Shown one piece after another: positions 1-7,152 of a stretch of DNA of 11,957 nt. Below the pieces are notes generated by a model that saw nothing but the letters and a program-made list of their open reading frames with translations, had not been told where the DNA came from and made no database searches. The stretch covers positions 1 to 11,957 of the forward strand of contig CALAEZ010000251.1 of the NCBI GenBank assembly GCA_937891125.1. Direction: 5' to 3'. How positions within the stretch are numbered: the first letter of the stretch is position 1; every line of letters begins with the position of its first letter. The translations under genes were made by a program, and so were the position numbers. This DNA comes from an uncultured Treponema sp. GTDB taxonomy: Bacteria; Spirochaetota; Spirochaetia; Treponematales; Treponemataceae.

Positions 1-375
1 GGTAATCGGCTGCTTGTAGGCAATGATTGAAAGCGTTTCCATGGCTGACCGGGAAAGCTTACCGGCATTTTTGTTTCCATAACGCTCTTTTAAGACGTCC
101 CACACGTCTTTTTTAGGTGTAAGCGTCCAGCCGCCGGTAATCATTGAAAGCTCAATGCCGGAGTTTTCAAGCGCATATTTCTCTTTTAAAAGCTCAATAC
201 ACTCCGTGACAACATCCTTTGAAAGCTCAGAGGCAGCTGCAATCTGCTCCGGCGTCATCGGATCACTTTCTAAAAATAGCACCGCCTCTACCAGCGCCGC
301 TTCTTTTTCAAGATTTACTTTCATTGCTTCTTCGTTCTCGTCTTCCATCGTTTTTACGCTGCCTTGTACCGGCAT
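1..375 (-). CDS. scpB: ScpB, condensin-complex winged-helix subunit (C-terminus outside window)
   Basis: ScpB dimers bind the kleisin ScpA and, with SMC, form the bacterial condensin that compacts and segregates the chromosome. The first 125 residues are present and the frame is still open at base 1. Near the visible end lies the ScpB hallmark METLSIIAYKQPIT, preceded by a winged-helix segment with the patterns LVEAVLFLESDPMT and IELSMITGGWTL. The ATG at 375 is chosen because GGAG stands about 10 bases upstream; in-frame ATGs at 348 and 324 lack a comparable ribosome site. With this start the gene overlaps the end of scpA by 22 bases, indicating translational coupling of the two partners. The acidic leader before residue 20 (MEDENEEAM) is not conserved in the family as I know it, so a shorter start cannot be excluded. 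Confidence 0.93.
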   Translation of the reverse strand, partial: MPVQGSVKTMEDENEEAMKVNLEKEAALVEAVLFLESDPMTPEQIAAASELSKDVVTECIELLKEKYALENSGIELSMITGGWTLTPKKDVWDVLKERYGNKNAGKLSRSAMETLSIIAYKQPIT

Positions 376-1151
376 ATTTTTATATCTCCAAACATCTTAT
401 TTTGATATATAGTCGCCAATTTAAACTTTACAGCCTCTAAAATTGCCATAAATGCACAAATCACGTCCATTTCGTTTCCACGGCGGATAATCAAGTCAGT
501 GAACATACACTCGCCTTTTCCGTCTAAAAGCTCGTTCATAAGCGTAATCTTTTCGTTTACTGAGATTTCCTCGTACATATCAAGGATTTTCTCGTCAGAA
601 TACGCACTGATAAGCGTCTTAAAGATTTTTTGCATCTGCTGCAGTAAATCCCACGTGTCAACGCGCTCCCAAAGCTCTTCTTCATCAAACGGAAGTGAGC
701 GCTGAATCTTTTTTCGTTCAAAGCTCCATTCGTTCTGATCTTCGCGCTCCTCCATAAGCGCGGAAAGCTTTTTAAACTTCTGGTATTCAATGAGCTTATC
801 GACAAGCTCTTCACGCGGGTCGTCAAATTCAATGCCGTCGTCCACCTGCACTTCAACAGGCAGCATCATGCGGCTTTTTATGTAGACTAAGCGGGCTGCC
901 ATATTGTAAAACTCTGACAGGTCGCCTAAGTCAATCTGAGAGGCAAAATCTAAGTATTCCAAAAATTGCTCGGTAATCTCACCAATCGGAATATCATAGA
1001 TATTGATTTTGTTGTCGCGAATGAGCGCCCACAACAGGTCGAGTGGGCCTTCAAACTCGCCCGCCGTATAGCGGTGCGAAACACGTTTTTCGTCGTTTTC
1101 AGCGTCATCGGTAGTCTGTGCGACAATATACTCATTTTGCGTCTGTTCCAT
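354..1151 (-). CDS. scpA: ScpA, kleisin subunit of bacterial SMC condensin
   Basis: ScpA is the kleisin that bridges the two SMC heads and recruits ScpB on the nucleoid. The 265-residue protein has the usual length. About 28 variable residues precede the signature GEFEGPLDLLWALI, followed by DNKINIYDIPIGEITEQFL and then SEFYNMAARLVYIKSRMMLP, the N-terminal helical part that contacts the SMC neck. The middle is charged (EEREDQNEW) and the C-terminus (LIIRRGNEMDVICAFMAILE, then a short tail) is the winged helix that docks on the SMC head. The ATG at 1151 has AGAGG seven bases upstream. It lies 43 bases after folK, and its 3' end overlaps scpB, so it is probably read from the recA promoter. Family assignment is secure. 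Confidence 0.96.
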   Translation of the reverse strand: MEQTQNEYIVAQTTDDAENDEKRVSHRYTAGEFEGPLDLLWALIRDNKINIYDIPIGEITEQFLEYLDFASQIDLGDLSEFYNMAARLVYIKSRMMLPVEVQVDDGIEFDDPREELVDKLIEYQKFKKLSALMEEREDQNEWSFERKKIQRSLPFDEEELWERVDTWDLLQQMQKIFKTLISAYSDEKILDMYEEISVNEKITLMNELLDGKGECMFTDLIIRRGNEMDVICAFMAILEAVKFKLATIYQNKMFGDIKICRYKAA

Positions 1152-1194
1152 GAATCTGCCTCTTTGCTATATAGTCGGCAGATTTTAGAAAAAC

Positions 1195-1716
1195 CTAAAC
1201 AGAAAGAAGCTGCACGCCGTCACAAGAAACTGCTTTCCGCGCCTGATAAAGACGAGAGAGCATATCGCTTCCAAGCTCGCAAGGAGCCCCGCAAGCATGT
1301 TCAAGCGCCTCGCAAAGCGGCACAAGCACAAAAGCCCGCTCAAAAAGGCGCGGATGGGGAATCTCCAAATCCAGCGTATGCACACGCTCACGCCCAAAAA
1401 GCTCTATGTCTATGTCGATTGAACGCGGTCCGTTTCTGACCTCCTGGCTTCTATCGCGGCCAAGCGAGGCTTCAATTTTATGAATGTGCTCTAAAAGAGA
1501 TTCCGGCGTCAGGTGCTGCTCTACAAAACCGCAGACAACCATATTGTAAAAATCAGACTGATTTTCCACATACATCGGCTTTGTCACATACACCGAGGAA
1601 ACCTGCATATTCTGTAGTAGCGTTCCAAGCGCGCGGCAAGCCTCACGCAAAAGCACAAGGCTCGTCATACCATGCCAGGCTCGGTTTGAGCCGAGCCCTA
1701 AACAGACTAAAGCCAT
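1195..1716 (-). CDS. folK: FolK, 2-amino-4-hydroxy-6-hydroxymethyldihydropteridine pyrophosphokinase
   Basis: FolK transfers pyrophosphate from ATP to 6-hydroxymethyl-dihydropterin in cytosolic folate synthesis. Visible motifs from the chosen start are GLGSN at residues 7-11, the pterin-site segment KPMYVENQSDFYNMVV at 46-61, and RNGPRSIDIDIELFG at 94-108, whose Asp101 and Asp103 match the two magnesium-binding aspartates. LEIPHPRLFERAFVLVPL follows. The 173-residue length fits the family. The ATG at 1716 lies 7 bases after the recA stop and places GLGSN where FolK proteins normally begin. An in-frame GTG at 1746 would add ten residues and overlap recA; neither start has a strong ribosome site, so coupling to recA translation is likely. 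No other folate gene is in view. Confidence 0.93.
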   Translation of the reverse strand: MALVCLGLGSNRAWHGMTSLVLLREACRALGTLLQNMQVSSVYVTKPMYVENQSDFYNMVVCGFVEQHLTPESLLEHIHKIEASLGRDRSQEVRNGPRSIDIDIELFGRERVHTLDLEIPHPRLFERAFVLVPLCEALEHACGAPCELGSDMLSRLYQARKAVSCDGVQLLSV

Positions 1717-1723
1717 ACCAAGC

Positions 1724-3034
1724 TTAGAAAAGCGCGTCTGCAGCACTTACCGAAGCTGCACCCGCCGGCGCTTTGCTCATAGCAGAGGGTGCGCTTACCG
1801 TAGCAGAAGCACTCACAGCTGCCGCGCCAGCTTTCGTTACGCTTACGGTGTCGTCAGCTGCGAGCGTCGGCTTTGCACCTGCCGCAAGCGCCGCTTTTGC
1901 GTCCTTTGCCGCCTTTGCGTCAGCCTTTGCTTTTGCCTGCGCCGCCTTTACCTGCTCTGGGTAAACAGGCTCACCTTCTTTTGTCTTAAGAATCTGACCG
2001 GGGAACAGCTCTTCACGAAGCTGAACCTCAAGCGCACGCGTGTAATCTTTGTTCTGCTCAAGGAAGGCAAGTGCATTTTCCTTACCCTGCCCGATTTTTT
2101 CCTCGCCACGGTTGTACCAAGCGCCTTTTTTGTCGATAATGCCATGCTTTACCGCAGAATCAAGCAGCGAGGCCGTTGCGCTAACTCCCTTTCCAAAGTA
2201 GATGTCAAGCTCAACCTTGCGGAACGGTGGCGCAACCTTGTTTTTCACAATCTTTACACGCACTCGGTTACCAACGGCATCATCCTCACCTTTTACCTCG
2301 ATGCTTTCAATGCGGCGGATTTCAAGACGAATAGATGTATAGAACTTAAGAGCATTACCACCAGTCGTTGTTTCAGGGTTTCCGAACATAACACCGATTT
2401 TCATGCGAATCTGGTTAATAAAGATGATGATACACTTTGATTTTCCGACAATTGCCGTAAGCTTACGCAGAGCTTGACTCATAAGACGCGCCTGTAAGCC
2501 CATCTGTGCGTCTCCCATGTCGCCTTCAATTTCTTTTTGAGGCGTAAGGGCTGCAACAGAGTCTACAACAACAATATCAACTGCACCCGAGCGAACCAAG
2601 CTTTCGGTAATTTCAAGCGCCTGCTCACCGGTATCCGGCTGGCTTACCCAAAGCTCATCGGTGTTTACACCAAGATTTTTTGCATACACCGGATCAAGCG
2701 CGTGTTCTGCATCGACAAACGCTGCAATGCCGCCAAGTTTTTGCGCTTCAGCAATTGCGTGCAGGGCAAGCGTCGTCTTACCAGAGCTTTCAGGCCCATA
2801 CATTTCGATAATGCGCCCACGCGGATAGCCACCAACGCCAAGAGCCTCGTCAAGCAAAATAGAGCCAGACGGCACAACGTCTATAGACGATGTATCTGTC
2901 TGCGTGCCAAGCTTCATAAGCGAGCCAGCTCCAAACTGCTTTTCAATCTGCAGGCGCGCTGCCTCAAGCGCTTTTAGCTTTTCTGCCATCTGTGATGACG
3001 GCTTTTCTGCCAGCGTTTCTTTTGTTTCTCCCAT
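1724..3034 (-). CDS. recA: RecA recombinase with a long Ala/Lys-rich C-terminal tail
   Basis: RecA coats single-stranded DNA and drives ATP-dependent strand exchange in recombinational repair. Seen in order: an N-terminal helix (about residues 16-36), Walker A GPESSGKTT at 80-88, the Walker B region VDIVVVDSVAAL followed by the loop L1 segment EGDMGDAQMGLQARLMSQAL, and loop L2 with FINQIRMKIGVMFGNPETTTGG. The core is intact. At 436 residues it is well above the usual 340-350: it starts 14 residues earlier than Escherichia coli RecA and, from about residue 360, carries a tail of roughly 75 residues, first Lys/Ala-rich (AAQAKAKADAKAAKDAKAAL), then Ala/Ser/Val-rich, ending ADALF. The ATG at 3034 has AGGTGG six bases upstream. 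It is the first gene of recA-folK-scpA-scpB. No LexA box was recognised upstream. Confidence 0.97.
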   Translation of the reverse strand: MGETKETLAEKPSSQMAEKLKALEAARLQIEKQFGAGSLMKLGTQTDTSSIDVVPSGSILLDEALGVGGYPRGRIIEMYGPESSGKTTLALHAIAEAQKLGGIAAFVDAEHALDPVYAKNLGVNTDELWVSQPDTGEQALEITESLVRSGAVDIVVVDSVAALTPQKEIEGDMGDAQMGLQARLMSQALRKLTAIVGKSKCIIIFINQIRMKIGVMFGNPETTTGGNALKFYTSIRLEIRRIESIEVKGEDDAVGNRVRVKIVKNKVAPPFRKVELDIYFGKGVSATASLLDSAVKHGIIDKKGAWYNRGEEKIGQGKENALAFLEQNKDYTRALEVQLREELFPGQILKTKEGEPVYPEQVKAAQAKAKADAKAAKDAKAALAAGAKPTLAADDTVSVTKAGAAAVSASATVSAPSAMSKAPAGAASVSAADALF

Positions 3035-3141
3035 GATTTACCACCTTTCCCACCCATAGTATATATAGGCGAAAATCATTCATTTTCTACATTTTTTGCT
3101 GAAAAAAAATATTTTTTTCACATTCTGCCATGCAAAAGCCC
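3035..3141 (-). promoter_or_regulatory. recA: recA upstream gap with a possible promoter
   Basis: This 107-base gap is the only sizeable non-coding stretch in the spirochaete-like part. Read on the minus strand it has a -10-like TATACT at 3063-3058, which would start transcription near 3051 and leave the AGGTGG ribosome site (3046-3041) inside a short leader. No good -35 hexamer sits 16-18 bases further upstream, where the sequence is simply A-rich. The gap divides the rpe-led operon from the recA-led operon, so a promoter is expected. The exact assignment is inference. Confidence 0.4.
3100..3120 (-). terminator. A/T hairpin between the two operons, possible weak terminator
   Basis: A perfect nine-pair stem (TG plus seven A, pairing with seven T plus CA) encloses the three-base loop ATA. 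It begins about 20 bases beyond the stop codon of the membrane TPR gene, where its transcript would be expected to end. The stem is almost all A-T pairs, so it is a poor intrinsic terminator and may be only an A/T tract of the recA promoter. Confidence 0.2.
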
Positions 3142-4233
3142 TTATTTACGAAGTGGTTGATACACCGCCTTTCCGTTTAGCGAAAGCTTACCGTTTTCCA
3201 CCCCAATCTGAGCTAAAACGGTAACCGCGCGTTCACCGTCAATTTCTGGCTCTGGCACCGTTGTAAAATACAGCGGCACTATGCCGTCTACCCGCTGCAT
3301 ATTCTCATAGCCCACAAGCAAATCACAGCGAAAGGCATTTCCTTCTGTTGCCGCATTGGTAATGCGTCCACTCCAGCTAATCCAGCACCCAATATACAGC
3401 AGCGGATCTTGCGCAACGTCAGCATAGGTATAGTTATCATGCAGTGTATCAAACGTTGGCTCTTCAATATACGTACAAAGCATATTCGTCTTCGCTTTTA
3501 TCGCTTCTGACGCATTTGAGTTTAATATGCGGTTAATTTCTACCTGCGCTGCATTATCGCGGAAATCCTGAAAATACTGTCGCGCCAAATCATACGACGC
3601 ACGAATCTGCTTGTCAGTAAGAATATAACGGTACACGCCACCAGACAAATCCTTTTCCTGCGCATTTCGACTTTCCTCTACCGTGAGCGACAGCGCACTT
3701 AAATCAGCACGACCTTGCGACAGTGGCACCGGCCGAATCACATGCAAAATACCAAACGCAATGCAAACACCTGCTGCCAGTGAAAGCACAATGCGCACTA
3801 TCGTCGTTGGATTTACCCCAAGCGGTGGATAAAAAATCTTCAGTTTGCCACTCGCATCCCATTCGCGAATTATCTCGTAATTTCCCTTTGTGCGAATAAA
3901 CTCCATCGCATTTTGCGCAATTTTGTTTTCAGGGTCACCGTCAAGCACATCAAGATAATACTGAATTGCGCGCTCAGTATCTCCCCTACGCAAAAAAAGC
4001 ACAGCCTGGCACAACAGTAGGGTCGTATCGGTAATGCGTATTTTGCGCGCATGCTGAAAGCAACTATTTGCGTAGCTAAAATCGCCCACATACAAGCAGG
4101 CGATACCATACGTAAGCCAATAGTCAAAGCTGTCGCGATATATTTCTTCGCAATTTTCGAGAACAGTCAGTGCTTTTGAAAAGCTACGCCGGCGGATCAG
4201 CGCACGGGCAGCGGTTAAAGATGAATGAGCCAT
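3142..4233 (-). CDS. TPR protein with one central membrane segment, function unknown
   Basis: I do not recognise a named family. Residues 1 to about 120 are helical repeats of TPR type, with YWLTYGIACLYVGDFSYANS and RRGDTERAIQYYLDVLDGDP as the clearest units. A single hydrophobic segment at about 142-166 (TTIVRIVLSLAAGVCIAFGI) should anchor it in the inner membrane. There is no signal peptide, so the TPR part is probably cytoplasmic and the C-terminal 190 residues periplasmic. That C-terminal part has an Asp/Tyr-rich stretch (LHDNYTYADVAQDPLLYIGC) followed by a probable beta domain with the pattern CWISWSGRITNA. The ATG at 4233 lies one base after the preceding stop, with AAGG upstream, so it is co-translated with the exported protein gene. 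It may scaffold an envelope complex; that is inference. Confidence 0.85.
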   Translation of the reverse strand: MAHSSLTAARALIRRRSFSKALTVLENCEEIYRDSFDYWLTYGIACLYVGDFSYANSCFQHARKIRITDTTLLLCQAVLFLRRGDTERAIQYYLDVLDGDPENKIAQNAMEFIRTKGNYEIIREWDASGKLKIFYPPLGVNPTTIVRIVLSLAAGVCIAFGILHVIRPVPLSQGRADLSALSLTVEESRNAQEKDLSGGVYRYILTDKQIRASYDLARQYFQDFRDNAAQVEINRILNSNASEAIKAKTNMLCTYIEEPTFDTLHDNYTYADVAQDPLLYIGCWISWSGRITNAATEGNAFRCDLLVGYENMQRVDGIVPLYFTTVPEPEIDGERAVTVLAQIGVENGKLSLNGKAVYQPLRK

Positions 4234-4234
4234 A

Positions 4235-5545
4235 TCAGCGTTGCTGCCTTATTTTTTCTAAGATTGCATCAAGCTCAGCATTCAGTTGCCGAACCTCCGT
4301 CCTGTCAACCAATTTGGGATCTGACTGCAGGTTGTCAATCCTATCAATAAGCTGCTGAATGTAGGCAGGATCGAGCTGTTTGTCAGTAATAGGCGGTACA
4401 ATAAATTCGACATCAGGCTTTCGCACCACAAAGCCGTTATTATCAGTCACCGTTACATTCTCATCGTTCTTTTTCTCATCGACAGTTGCATTATCTAAAA
4501 ATGCGTCCCCCTGAGGAGCGGCACCATCAGAAGCAAGCGCAATATACAGCGTCAGCGTCTCTGTTTTTTCAGGCTCAAGCGTAAACGCTGGCCAAGAAAG
4601 CATAAGCGCACTGTTGTTATACGCAAGCACGCCATTAAATCCGTTATGCTGCTTAATGACTGGAATCCAGCGTGCGCGGTACAGCTCATCTCTGTTAGCA
4701 ACGGTAATCGCTTCGGGCTCGGCAATTGCGCGTCCAGAGAGCAAAAACTGCGCCGTTGTTTTTCCATTTGATGAGGCAATCCAACGATCCTCTGCGGGCG
4801 TAAAGAACTGCCGTGCCGAATCGATTTTTACCCCATTTGCCGTATAAAAATGGTAATCAGTATTTTCACCTAAAATGGTGTCAAACAAAGCTTTTATGCT
4901 CACCGATTGCGTTTTTTTTGTTCTGTTCGTTGTATACACGGTAAGACGAACCATATCATTTTTTCCATCGGGCACCGATGCGATAGGAGCAAAATCAATG
5001 GCAACTTGCAAAAGCGTATCTACCGTATAGGCAAGCTGACCACTTGCATCAAGCTCTCGTACCTCCGGCGTACTGCCAGCATCGTGATTAAGACGATATT
5101 CAACGCCATCAATAAGCACCGAAAAATACGAACTGCTTGCATCATCGACGCCAGAAAGCACGGGAACACAAATTCCCTTTTCATTTATCGCAGCAATATT
5201 GAATGAGCCTGTGCCACCGCGCAACGAAATCTGCACACCATCACGCTTTACATCATAATTACGCACGGGAAGGTAGACAACGCCGAGATACGGGTCGGTA
5301 CGCTCATTTTTTTTGCGTTTTTTCTCTGCTTTTTCCGCTTTCTTTTTTTCCTGCTCAAGCTGCTTCGCTTCCTGCTTTTGCTGCTTTGTAAGCTTTGGAG
5401 CTTCCGCTACCGATTCATTTTCCAAAATCGGTTCGGCAGCGGCTGTCGGGTTCACTGCTTCTGTAGCGGTCTGCTCCTGCGCATATAAAGCTCTAGCAGA
5501 AAGAAGCAACGCAAGCAGATATATACATTGTTTCTGTCGTTTCAT
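4235..5545 (-). CDS. Exported protein with a basic coiled coil, function unknown
   Basis: The 436-residue product starts with a signal peptide (basic MKRQK, hydrophobic core YLLALLLSARALYA, likely cleavage after Ala22). A Glu/Ala/Pro-rich linker and a strongly charged helix at about 51-82 (KQQKQEAKQLEQEKKKAEKA) follow. The large middle looks like beta structure: an N-terminal strand set (YLGVVYLPVRNYDVKRDGVQ), a domain with regularly spaced tyrosines and aspartates, and a segment LEPEKTETLTLYIALASDG. It ends in a short coiled coil (about 390-436, LIDRIDNLQS to ILEKIRQQR). No enzyme motif is seen. The ATG at 5545 overlaps the previous stop as ATGA, and the next gene starts one base after its end. 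It is probably a periplasmic or outer-envelope partner of the two TPR proteins; the link rests on gene order only. Confidence 0.85.
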   Translation of the reverse strand: MKRQKQCIYLLALLLSARALYAQEQTATEAVNPTAAAEPILENESVAEAPKLTKQQKQEAKQLEQEKKKAEKAEKKRKKNERTDPYLGVVYLPVRNYDVKRDGVQISLRGGTGSFNIAAINEKGICVPVLSGVDDASSSYFSVLIDGVEYRLNHDAGSTPEVRELDASGQLAYTVDTLLQVAIDFAPIASVPDGKNDMVRLTVYTTNRTKKTQSVSIKALFDTILGENTDYHFYTANGVKIDSARQFFTPAEDRWIASSNGKTTAQFLLSGRAIAEPEAITVANRDELYRARWIPVIKQHNGFNGVLAYNNSALMLSWPAFTLEPEKTETLTLYIALASDGAAPQGDAFLDNATVDEKKNDENVTVTDNNGFVVRKPDVEFIVPPITDKQLDPAYIQQLIDRIDNLQSDPKLVDRTEVRQLNAELDAILEKIRQQR

Positions 5546-6474
5546 TCTGTCGTCTCCGCATTTTTCTGCTCATCAAGCAAATACTGTAACTGCCGAGCCT
5601 TGCGCTTTAGAGCAAGCACATCCGGGTCATCTTCAAAAGCAGTACTTTTGCTCGCCGTTTCAGCAGTAGCCGTCTGGCTGACCGTCGGAACGTCATGCAC
5701 GCCAGAAGCAGTGCCTTCTCCCGAAGAAGCCTGGCCTGCTTTCGCCGAAGCAAGCTCTCGTTCAAGCTCTTGAATGCGTCCTTCTGCCGCAGTAAGCTTT
5801 TGCCGAAGCCCAAGCTTATCTTCCGCCTCGTACTGACGCAACTGCCGCTCATAATCCTCGCGCGAAGCCAGATTTTCTTCACCCGTCACCTTCAGCAGAT
5901 ATAACAGCTTTTCTTCACGACTACGCTGATCAATAGATTCCAGGCGATACTGTGCCGCAGCCGTTTTGGCATCAGTAGGGTAATCAACAACAATACGCTC
6001 ATACAAACCGCGCGCAGCATCGTAATTGTATTCGGCAAAAAAAGCCTCTGCTATCCAATACAACGCTGACGCATATAAATCATGCTTTGGATTTTGATGA
6101 CAGAAATCGCTTAACACTAAAACTGCATTTTCATGCTGTCCCAAAAAATGAAGACACCTACCATTTTGATACTGTATATAGGGAGCATACTGACTAAAGG
6201 CAAACTGTGTCGTAAAGCGAACACAGTCAGCATGTGCTGCCGCATACTCCCCTGCATACACCTCGCTCATAATAAGCAAATACCAGCTTTCATCGGTTGA
6301 TGTTGCAGGAGACGACACAGCCTTGCGGAAGAAAATCATTGCAGACTGCCAGTCTTCGTTGCGATATGCCTCATACCCTTGCACAAGTGCAGCTTCAAAG
6401 CTTGTTGCTACTGATTCCGAAAAAAGGTGGCAGAACATACATGCACACAAAAAAACAAAAGCATATTTTTTCAT
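5542..6474 (-). CDS. Exported TPR/coiled-coil protein, BamD/CpoB-like architecture
   Basis: The N-terminus MKKYAFVFLCACMFCHLFSE is a signal sequence; its cysteines at 10, 12 and 15 leave open a spirochaete-style lipoprotein site. Mature residues to about 190 are tandem TPR-like helices (ALVQGYEAYRNEDWQSAMIF, YWIAEAFFAEYNYDAARGLY, VVDYPTDAKTAAAQYRLESI), the arrangement found in BamD, CpoB and related envelope proteins. Residues about 205-245 form a coiled coil (LRQKLTAAEGRIQELERELA). A Ser/Thr/Ala-rich linker follows, then a last helix with LALKRKARQLQYLLDEQKN. The ATG at 6474 is preferred over a GTG at 6489: GGGAG lies eight bases ahead of it and it overlaps the rpe stop as ATGA. The product is 310 residues. 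A role in envelope assembly is a guess from architecture. Confidence 0.85.
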   Translation of the reverse strand: MKKYAFVFLCACMFCHLFSESVATSFEAALVQGYEAYRNEDWQSAMIFFRKAVSSPATSTDESWYLLIMSEVYAGEYAAAHADCVRFTTQFAFSQYAPYIQYQNGRCLHFLGQHENAVLVLSDFCHQNPKHDLYASALYWIAEAFFAEYNYDAARGLYERIVVDYPTDAKTAAAQYRLESIDQRSREEKLLYLLKVTGEENLASREDYERQLRQYEAEDKLGLRQKLTAAEGRIQELERELASAKAGQASSGEGTASGVHDVPTVSQTATAETASKSTAFEDDPDVLALKRKARQLQYLLDEQKNAETTE

Positions 6475-7106
6475 GCGTTTTTCTCCCACTGCAATGCACC
6501 TGAAAAAAATGCCGACCCAGAAACAACAATATCTGCACCTGCATTCAAAACAGCAGGCAATGTCTTTTCATTCACTCCGCCATCAACAGAAATACGGTAG
6601 TGATACCCATGCTGTTTTCGTAGCTCAACAAGCTTTTTTATTTTGTCGACACAATGCGGCAAAAGCTTTTGTCCACCAAATCCAGGATTTACCGTCATTA
6701 CAAGCACCAAATCAACCGCTGCAAGCACCTCTGTTAATGCAGAAACAGGCGTTGACGGCACAATCGAAATCCCCGCTTTTTTACCCAATGCATGAATTCG
6801 CTGGATAAGCCGATCAATATGCACGGTACTTTCCAGATGAAAGGTTATCCAATCCGCCCCTGCTTCCGCAAAAGACTCCACCATAAGTTCTGGTTTTTCC
6901 ACCATAAGATGCACATCAAACGGAAGTTGTGTTTTAGGACGCAACGCCTGAATTACAGGCTGTCCATACGTAATCTGCGGCACAAACTGACCATCCATAA
7001 CGTCAATATGAATGTACTCTGCACCCGCTCTGTCAACATCTCTTATCTGATCGCCCAACCTAGAAAAATCTGCAGCCAGTATAGACGGCGATAACTTTGT
7101 GTTCAT
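6471..7106 (-). CDS. rpe: Rpe, ribulose-phosphate 3-epimerase
   Basis: Rpe interconverts ribulose 5-phosphate and xylulose 5-phosphate in the cytosolic pentose phosphate pathway. The 211-residue TIM barrel has LSPSILAADFSRLG at 5-18, the metal and catalytic residues His33, Asp35 (IHIDVMDG), His66 (FDVHLMV) and Asp175 (ISVDGGVN), and the phosphate loop MTVNPGFGGQK at 137-147. All key residues are present. The ATG at 7106 is preferred over a TTG at 7130 because GAGAGGG sits about ten bases before it and the family begins just ahead of LSPSIL. Its stop overlaps the next gene as ATGA, tying it to the spirochaete-like operon. The 46 bases upstream of its start contain the probable break with the Firmicutes-like piece; rpe after rsgA is also the usual Firmicutes order. 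Confidence 0.95.
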   Translation of the reverse strand: MNTKLSPSILAADFSRLGDQIRDVDRAGAEYIHIDVMDGQFVPQITYGQPVIQALRPKTQLPFDVHLMVEKPELMVESFAEAGADWITFHLESTVHIDRLIQRIHALGKKAGISIVPSTPVSALTEVLAAVDLVLVMTVNPGFGGQKLLPHCVDKIKKLVELRKQHGYHYRISVDGGVNEKTLPAVLNAGADIVVSGSAFFSGALQWEKNA

Positions 7107-7152
7107 AAAATTCAAACCCTCTCGTACCAAAGACCTGATTTAGCAAACCACT
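7107..7152. other. Probable join between spirochaete-like and Firmicutes-like pieces
   Basis: The 46 bases between the end of rsgA and the start of rpe hold no terminator or clear promoter. Gene style and composition differ on the two sides: exported spirochaete-type proteins with higher G+C on the left, and Gram-positive PASTA kinase genes with lower G+C on the right. The exact break cannot be placed by eye and could lie inside the 5' part of rpe. Confidence 0.5.

Noticed and set aside
966..1439. Plus-strand open frame of 157 codons across the scpA/folK boundary
   Set aside because: It lies opposite two well-conserved genes, is Lys/Ala/Arg-rich as expected from antisense of G+C-rich coding, and matches no family I recognise.
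3035..3141. LexA-type SOS box or a riboswitch ahead of recA
   Set aside because: No CTG-N10-CAG or GAAC-N4-GTTC pattern and no structured leader were found; the stretch is mostly A/T runs.
6475..6489. GTG at 6489 as the start of the exported TPR protein
   Set aside because: The five extra codons contain the GGGAG ribosome site used by the ATG at 6474, which overlaps the rpe stop as ATGA and begins a clean signal peptide.
7107..7130. TTG at 7130 as the start of Rpe, adding eight residues
   Set aside because: The ATG at 7106 has a GAGAGGG ribosome site and matches the usual Rpe start; the extra residues encode that ribosome site.
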